From Candidatus Ventrenecus stercoripullorum (GTDB lineage Bacteria; Bacillota_I; Bacilli_A; RF39; UBA660), in contig DVGF01000037.1 in NCBI GenBank assembly GCA_018712835.1, positions 1 to 38,840 on the forward strand: a stretch of DNA of 38,840 nucleotides, given 5' to 3'. Positions 34,606 to 38,840 of the stretch are shown here, piece by piece (within the stretch, counting starts at the first letter, position 1; each line of letters opens with the position of its first letter). Under the pieces are notes generated by a model. The model searched no databases. It saw only the letters and a list, made by a program, of their open reading frames with translations, and was not told where the DNA came from. The position numbers were made by a program, and so were the translations under genes.

Positions 34606-35028
34606 CTACTTTTTTTCTAAAATCCTTTTGCACCCCTTCAAAATACTTTGATAAGCCGTTTCAAAATCTCTTGTAAACCACGGTTCTTCGATATTTCTAT
34701 TCTCTAGTAATAAGTGAATTTTATGGTCTTTATCTGTGCCAAAAATTTTTAATAAATCACAGATATTTTTTTCTTCCATGGCATAAATTTCATCATATGT
34801 TTCATAATCTTCTTTTGTCACTTGAGATGCTACATGAGGTAGAACTGGAATTCCTTTTTCTTCTAGTTTTTTCCTAGCATCAGGATAGATACCACTACCT
34901 AGTTCTTCTGTGCTGGTTGCTTTTGAGTCACAAAAGTATTCTTTATTGCTGGCCAGTGATTTAAAAATCATCTCTGCCATAGGACTTCTACAAATGTTTC
35001 CGTAGCAGACAAATAGAATTTTTCTCAT
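34606..35028 (-). CDS. low-molecular-weight protein tyrosine (or arginine) phosphatase
   Basis: The P-loop CYGNICRS (C-x5-R-S) follows the first strand at residues 7-14, matching the LMW-PTP family (usually CLGNICRSP). The general acid is normally the Asp of a PDP(W/Y/F) motif near residue 115; here the motif reads IEEPW, a Glu in that place. DFETAY and a helical end complete it. 140 residues is a normal length. The ATG at 35028 follows AAAGGGA; the upstream ORF extension has no RBS. Substrate may be capsule tyrosine kinase or phosphoarginine proteins; unknown here. Operon with uvrC. Confidence 0.88.
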   Translation of the reverse strand: MRKILFVCYGNICRSPMAEMIFKSLASNKEYFCDSKATSTEELGSGIYPDARKKLEEKGIPVLPHVASQVTKEDYETYDEIYAMEEKNICDLLKIFGTDKDHKIHLLLENRNIEEPWFTRDFETAYQSILKGCKRILEKK

Positions 35029-35117
35029 AAAATCCCTTTCTTTCTTTTTTAGTATACTATATTTTTCTTTAGAAAACACATATTTATGATACAATATTAC
35101 AAGAAATGAGGTTTTCA

Positions 35118-35471
35118 ATGAAACTATTAAATACATATACTTATGAAATTAAAAAATCAAAGTTTATTGCTTATTATTATGAAGTAACGACCAGAGATGA
35201 AGCTACCACAGTATGGAAACAATTAAAAGAGGAACATAAAAAGAGTCGTCACATTCCTTATGCATATTTTTTAGAAAATACAGCAGGAAAAAGTGACGAT
35301 AAGGAACCAAGCGGGACAAGTGCAGCCCCTATTTATCAAACTCTAGAAAGAAATCATCTTGTTAATCGAGCTATTTACGTTGTCCGGTATTTTGGTGGCG
35401 TCAAACTTGGTGCTGGAGGGCTTATCAGAGCTTATAAAACAGCTGCACAAGGTGTTATAGAATTTCTATAA
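35118..35471 (+). CDS. YigZ/IMPACT-family protein, N-terminal domain only
   Basis: 117 residues with the family signature: IKKSKFIAYYYEV, HIPYAYFLENTAGKSDDKEPSGTSAAPIYQTL and VVRYFGGVKLGAGGLIRAYKTAA. Typical YigZ has about 210 residues with a second ferredoxin-like domain (DUF1949), which is missing; the frame simply ends with a stop, so it is either a short subfamily or a truncated gene. The ATG at 35118 follows GAGG. Its last 17 bp overlap the end of the convergent copZ. The function of YigZ proteins is poorly known. Confidence 0.9.
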   Translation: MKLLNTYTYEIKKSKFIAYYYEVTTRDEATTVWKQLKEEHKKSRHIPYAYFLENTAGKSDDKEPSGTSAAPIYQTLERNHLVNRAIYVVRYFGGVKLGAGGLIRAYKTAAQGVIEFL

Positions 35472-35664
35472 CCTGATACCCTAAATTTTCAATTGTACTT
35501 GTTAGTACTTGATTCTCTACTGAAGCATCAAGGATTACGATCGCTTCTTTCTTTTTTAGATGTACTTTTACTTTTTTTACTTCGGCTATGCTTTTTAGGG
35601 CAAGCTCTACTTTTTTAGCACAATGCTCACATGACATTCCGTCAATTTTTATTGTTTTTTTCAA
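35455..35664 (-). CDS. copZ: copper chaperone CopZ (HMA domain)
   Basis: 69 residues with a single heavy-metal-associated domain: IDGMSCEHCAKKVE (the CxxC binds Cu(I)) and NLGYQVIEI at the end. It carries Cu(I) to the CopA pump and CsoR. It overlaps the end of copA by 23 bp, and is the last gene of the csoR-copA-copZ operon. Confidence 0.95.
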   Translation of the reverse strand: MKKTIKIDGMSCEHCAKKVELALKSIAEVKKVKVHLKKKEAIVILDASVENQVLTSTIENLGYQVIEIL

Positions 35665-37858
35665 ATTCTATTTTCCTTTCTTTTTTTAATCTTAAGGCGT
35701 TTATGATTACAGTGAGGCTACTTAGGGTCATGGCAAGAGATGCAAACATCGGGTTCATCGTAATACCCCATGGTTTTAGCAAGCCAATTGCTATTGGTAT
35801 CATCACTATGTTATAGAAAAACGCCCAGAATAAGTTTTGTTTGATATTCTTGATTGTTCTTTTACTCAATTTGATGAATTCTGGTATTTTTTCTAAGTTT
35901 TCGTTCATTAAAATGACTTCTGCAGAGTCGGTGGCAATATCAGAAGCACCGGCAACAGAAACGCCAACATGGGCCGTGGCAAGGGACGGAGCATCGTTTA
36001 TTCCATCTCCGACCATCATGACTGTTTTGTCTTTCATTAAGTTTTTTATTGTCGCTGTTTTTTCTTGAGGGGAAACTTTTGCGATGACCGTATCAATATT
36101 ACATTCTTTAGCAATTAGGTGTGAAGTTACTTCGTTATCTCCAGAGAGCATGTAAACATCGATATGATGACGACGTAAGTAAGATACAACTGACTTTGCT
36201 TCTTTTCTTACAACATCTCTTATTCCGATGAGACCAATCGCTTTTTTATCTTCTATTATATACACTAGGCTGTTTTGGGATTGTAGCAATTTTTTTTCTT
36301 CCTTTTGAAATGGATTTTCTATGGATAATAAAGAAAATAGTTTGTCACTTCCTATAAAGATTTCTTTTGATTTTATCTTACCAGTCATCCCTACTCCTGG
36401 AATATTTTTAAAATCTGTTATTTCTTCTTCCTCATTAAAATAGTGCTTAAATGCTTGGGCAATTGGATGAGTTGATTTTTTTTCAAACATTCCTACTTTG
36501 GTTAGTAAGGATTTTTCAGTAATGTCTTTGGCATGATATACTTTTGAAATTTGTAAGTTTCCATAAGTTAAGGTTCCTGTTTTATCAAAGACGACGGTAT
36601 TAACAGTTGAAGCTACTTCTAATACTGTGCTGTTTTTTACTAATATCCCATGTTTCGCACAGAGTCCATTTGCAACGACAATTGCTAGTGGTGTTGCTAG
36701 GCCTAACGCACAAGGACATGCCACGACGAGGACTGTCACGAATGATATCATTGCTTCACTTACGGAGTATCCAAGAAGTAAATATCCAATTAAGGTAACT
36801 ATAGATAGCACCATAATTGTTGGAACAAATATACCACTTACTTTGTCAGCAATCCTAGCAATCGGAGCTTTGGTATTTACTGACTCTATTACTAAACGAA
36901 CAATTTCACTGATTGTAGAGTCTCTGCCAATTTTCTCAGCTTTATATTCTAAGTATCCATCTACATTCATACTACCCGCGATGACTTTATCCCCTACTGC
37001 TTTTTTTACTAAAGCACTTTCACCAGTAATAAATGCTTCGTTTAAATAAGACTCGCCTTTGGTTACTGTGCCATCTACGGCAATTTTCATTCCTGGTTTT
37101 GCTATTAAGATATCGCCTTTTTTTACTTCGTCTATTGTTGTTTCTATTCCTTCTTTGCCTTTTTTTAGTAATGCTTTTTCTGGAGTTATTTGTACTAGGC
37201 TTTTAATCGCATCTTTGGTTTTTTCTTTGCTATTTGAGTCAATGACTCGCCCTAATTTCACAAAGAAGATGATCATTACACAAGATTCGAAATAAAGATG
37301 TTCTACCATAGTTGGTTCACCAAGAAACATTTTAATGAGATTATAAAGGCTATATAAAAAGCAAGAAATTGCGCCAATCGTTACTAAGGTATCCATGTTT
37401 GGCGATTTGTGCATGAAACTTTTTAGTCCTTTTTTTAAAATATCTCTGCCATAATACAGGTATAACATTGCAAAAAGAAGTAGGATTACTCCATAGTTAT
37501 ATGGATGTTTTTGCATACTAAATAATGGTATTTCTGGCAATCCCAACATATGGGCCATAGAAATATAAAATACGAATAATGCTAGAATGCCATAGATGAT
37601 TAAGTTTTTCGTTTTCTTTTGTTCTTGCATGGACTCTACTTTCTCATCGTACACTCCGGGGCTATCATATCCGCATTCCCTTACAAAACGTATCAAATCT
37701 TCTACGGTGTAAGGATTTTCGTAAGTAATCGTAGCTAATGAAAGAACAAGGTTTACGCTAGCATCATAAATATGTTCTTGTTTTTTTAAGTATTTTTCTA
37801 GTGAAGAAGAACAAGCACTACAACTCATTCCTTCAATTTTTAAAATCACTTTTTTCAT
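35642..37858 (-). CDS. copA: copper-exporting P1B-type ATPase
   Basis: 738 residues with one N-terminal HMA domain (EGMSCSACSS), eight predicted helices, and the P1B-1 motif VACPCALGLATP in the sixth. The cytoplasmic loop has GESALVKK (actuator TGES), DKTGTLTYG (phosphorylated Asp), the STHPIA nucleotide site and VGDGINDAPSLA. The ion-path residues fit Cu(I). Lengths and motifs are intact. It sits between csoR and copZ, so it is induced by copper through CsoR. Confidence 0.96.
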   Translation of the reverse strand: MKKVILKIEGMSCSACSSSLEKYLKKQEHIYDASVNLVLSLATITYENPYTVEDLIRFVRECGYDSPGVYDEKVESMQEQKKTKNLIIYGILALFVFYISMAHMLGLPEIPLFSMQKHPYNYGVILLLFAMLYLYYGRDILKKGLKSFMHKSPNMDTLVTIGAISCFLYSLYNLIKMFLGEPTMVEHLYFESCVMIIFFVKLGRVIDSNSKEKTKDAIKSLVQITPEKALLKKGKEGIETTIDEVKKGDILIAKPGMKIAVDGTVTKGESYLNEAFITGESALVKKAVGDKVIAGSMNVDGYLEYKAEKIGRDSTISEIVRLVIESVNTKAPIARIADKVSGIFVPTIMVLSIVTLIGYLLLGYSVSEAMISFVTVLVVACPCALGLATPLAIVVANGLCAKHGILVKNSTVLEVASTVNTVVFDKTGTLTYGNLQISKVYHAKDITEKSLLTKVGMFEKKSTHPIAQAFKHYFNEEEEITDFKNIPGVGMTGKIKSKEIFIGSDKLFSLLSIENPFQKEEKKLLQSQNSLVYIIEDKKAIGLIGIRDVVRKEAKSVVSYLRRHHIDVYMLSGDNEVTSHLIAKECNIDTVIAKVSPQEKTATIKNLMKDKTVMMVGDGINDAPSLATAHVGVSVAGASDIATDSAEVILMNENLEKIPEFIKLSKRTIKNIKQNLFWAFFYNIVMIPIAIGLLKPWGITMNPMFASLAMTLSSLTVIINALRLKKERKIEFEKNNKN

Positions 37859-37867
37859 AGAAACCTA

Positions 37868-38164
37868 CTACTTTAATATTTTGAATAAATTCATAATTTC
37901 ATCAACGGCTTCTGGATTTCCTTTTTTCATTTCCTCTGTAATACATGTAGATAGATGTTCTTTTAAAATTTGTGTTCCTAAACTTCTTAAGGAATTTACT
38001 ACCGCAGCCATTTGCATAAGAATGTCATCGCAATAACGATCCGTTAAAATCATTTCTTTCACTCCTCTTATTTGGCCTTCAATGACACTAAGGCGATTGG
38101 TGTATCTTTTTTTCTCCTCCACCGTTCTTGGTTTTTCTTTTTTCTTGGTATTTTCTTTTTCCAT
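37868..38164 (-). CDS. csoR: copper-sensing repressor CsoR
   Basis: 98 residues, all-helical, with the conserved copper ligands C45, H70 and C74 (spacing 25 and 4 as in known CsoR). RLSVIEGQIRGVKEMI at the start of helix 1 and DILMQMAAVVNSLRSLG follow the family pattern. Copper binding releases it from DNA. Its own operator lies in the promoter upstream (38190-38206), so it regulates the whole csoR-copA-copZ unit. Confidence 0.95.
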   Translation of the reverse strand: MEKENTKKKEKPRTVEEKKRYTNRLSVIEGQIRGVKEMILTDRYCDDILMQMAAVVNSLRSLGTQILKEHLSTCITEEMKKGNPEAVDEIMNLFKILK

Positions 38165-38184
38165 ATTTTTTTCCTCCTAGTCTC

Positions 38185-38213
38185 ATTTTATACCCCTACC
38201 CAGTATTTGTCAA
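38185..38213 (-). promoter_or_regulatory. csoR promoter with CsoR-like operator between -35 and -10
   Basis: TTGACA (38208-38213) and TAAAAT (38185-38190) are 17 bp apart on the minus strand. The spacer is filled by ATACCCCTACCCAGTAT (plus strand, 38190-38206), an ATAC...GTAT dyad with C-rich core like known CsoR sites. Confidence 0.82.
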
Positions 38214-38256
38214 TACAAATATTTTAAAAAACATACGAAAAATACGTGGTTTAGAC

Positions 38257-38285
38257 TTGTCGAAATAGAAAAGTTCTGTTAAAAT
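38257..38285 (+). promoter_or_regulatory. promoter of rpsT
   Basis: TTGTCG and TAAAAT spaced by 17 bp, 32 bp before the start codon; RBS AAAGGAGATATTT follows. Confidence 0.7.
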
Positions 38286-38317
38286 TGTAGATGACTTAAT
38301 GAAGAAAGGAGATATTT

Positions 38318-38581
38318 ATGGCGAATATTAAAAGTTCAAAGAAAGCAATTAAAGTAATTGCTAAGAAAACAGAAAATAATCACGAATTAAAAGCTCGTGT
38401 AAAAAACTGTATCAGACTATGTGATAAAGCTATCGAAGCTGGAGATAAAGAAAATGCTCAAAAACTCCTTGCAGATACTCAAAAATATATTGATAGAGCT
38501 GTAAGTAAAGGTCTTGTAAAAAGAAATACCGCAGATCGTCAAAAATCAAGATTATCAAACAAAGTAAAAGAAATGGCTTAG
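38318..38581 (+). CDS. rpsT: ribosomal protein S20
   Basis: 87 residues: MANIKSSKKAIKVIAKK at the start, a long basic helix and SKGLVKRNTADRQKSRL, the conserved bS20 C-terminal region that binds 16S rRNA. Length is typical. Own promoter and a terminator whose loop contains the stop codon, so it is a single-gene unit, as often seen for rpsT. Confidence 0.96.
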   Translation: MANIKSSKKAIKVIAKKTENNHELKARVKNCIRLCDKAIEAGDKENAQKLLADTQKYIDRAVSKGLVKRNTADRQKSRLSNKVKEMA

Positions 38582-38597
38582 TTCCATTTCTTTTTTT
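38567..38597 (+). terminator. terminator enclosing the rpsT stop codon
   Basis: AAAGAAATGG and CCATTTCTTT form a 10-bp stem, loop CTTAGTT contains the TAG, followed by T's. Confidence 0.88.
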
Positions 38598-38636
38598 ATG
38601 TAACAGAAAAGTAATACAATACCCCACGATTTACAA

Positions 38637-38665
38637 TTGACAAACGTGTGTTCGTGTTATATAAT
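38637..38665 (+). promoter_or_regulatory. full-consensus promoter upstream of tnpB
   Basis: TTGACA and TATAAT, both exact consensus, separated by exactly 17 bp, 28 bp upstream of the tnpB ATG. Confidence 0.85.
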
Positions 38666-38693
38666 TTTGTTAATCAACGAGGTGATGCAACAT

Positions 38694-38840
38694 ATGAAAA
38701 TTACAAAAGCTTATCAGTTTCGGCTTTATCCTACGAAAGAACAAGAAGTACTCATTCATAAAACGTTTGGATGTACAAGATTTCTATATAATCAAATGTT
38801 AGAGGAGAAAAAGAAAGATAAAATGCTTAGTAAATTTGAT
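38694..38840 (+). CDS. tnpB: TnpB (IS605/IS1341-type OrfB), 5' part, cut by window end
   Basis: The first 49 residues show the N-terminal signature of TnpB: AYQFRLYPTKEQE, then CTRFLYNQMLEEKK. TnpB is an RNA-guided RuvC-type nuclease of IS200/IS605 elements and the ancestor group of Cas12. GAGGTGATGCAAC precedes the ATG. No tnpA is seen upstream (rpsT ends 113 bp away), so it is a TnpB-only type element or its tnpA lies beyond the window. The rest of the gene and any right-end guide RNA lie off-window. Confidence 0.88.
   Translation, partial: MKITKAYQFRLYPTKEQEVLIHKTFGCTRFLYNQMLEEKKKDKMLSKFD

Noticed and set aside
36627-37049. 140-aa plus-strand ORF opposite copA
   Set aside because: It lies wholly antisense to the intact, motif-rich copA and has no RBS; a shadow frame.
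38582-38693. Possible left-end hairpin of the IS605-type element
   Set aside because: Short CACG/CGTG matches are present, but no convincing imperfect palindrome of the expected size could be drawn by eye.

Overview
The window is AT-rich (about 30% GC by eye) and uses the standard bacterial code: TGA is a real stop, for example at the end of recD2. Ribosome binding sites are Gram-positive (AGGAGG/AGGTGA) and there are sporulation genes (spoVAC-AD-AE, a SigF-type sigma factor with a STAS protein), sortase, LCP proteins, ScpAB and CsoR. This points to a low-GC Bacillota, most likely an uncultured or gut Bacilli/Erysipelotrichia-like lineage. The exact taxon cannot be settled from sequence alone. 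Almost all genes lie on the minus strand and are tightly packed. No gene-free stretch exceeds about 300 bp apart from the tRNA/terminator region around 31.3-31.6 kb, which is annotated.

Layout. 1-1.85 kb: edge of an accessory region, with a promoter and perfect operator-like dyad for an off-window gene, an XRE regulator with membrane segments, and a very AT-rich DUF5655-like gene fragment. 1.8-5.2 kb: a PBP gene cut off just after its SxN motif and joined to that fragment, a small membrane-protein gene with a 33-bp tandem repeat and a frame disruption, a VanZ-like gene and an LCP ligase. 5.3-16.5 kb: a capsule/exopolysaccharide locus with UDP-glucose dehydrogenase, a Wzx flippase, six glycosyltransferase or GT-like genes including an alpha-1,2-fucosyltransferase, and an EpsG/Wzy-like polymerase. 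It also has a GtrII-like membrane glucosyltransferase running the other way and a separately transcribed priming sugar transferase; LCP would attach the product to the wall. 16.7-19.4 kb: a thioester-domain adhesin with four SpaA/Cna-B-like modules and an IPETK sorting signal, overlapping its own sortase gene. 19.4-21.2 kb: a surface protein of unknown function, a mini XRE regulator and a 52-aa ribosomal protein L28 missing from the ORF track.

21.2-23.0 kb: scpA-scpB with a third gene carrying a Cys/His/Asp transglutaminase-like pattern. 23.1-24.5 kb: a complete ISAs1-family insertion sequence with 18-bp perfect terminal repeats and a 9-bp target duplication, inserted across the stop codon of an anchored surface-protein gene and so separating it from its terminator. 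25.5-27.3 kb: minimal spoVA operon. 27.5-31.3 kb: recD2 coupled to a 55-aa protein, an unknown gene, a short family-I pyrophosphatase and a lipoprotein-like gene. 31.4-32.7 kb: tRNA-Arg(CCU), the sigma factor and a STAS protein, without a spoIIAB gene between them. 32.8-35.5 kb: uvrC, a low-molecular-weight phosphatase and a YigZ-type protein. 35.5-38.2 kb: csoR-copA-copZ copper efflux operon with a CsoR-like operator inside its promoter. 38.3-38.8 kb: rpsT, then the 5' end of an IS605-type tnpB behind a full-consensus promoter.

The most noteworthy observations are the STAS-sigma pair without SpoIIAB and with the phosphorylatable serines replaced; the truncated PBP/foreign fragment junction; the adhesin-sortase cassette; the recurrent placement of stop codons inside terminator hairpins; and the 11-residue repeat protein with a one-base frame break. 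No wholly new multi-gene system could be demonstrated.
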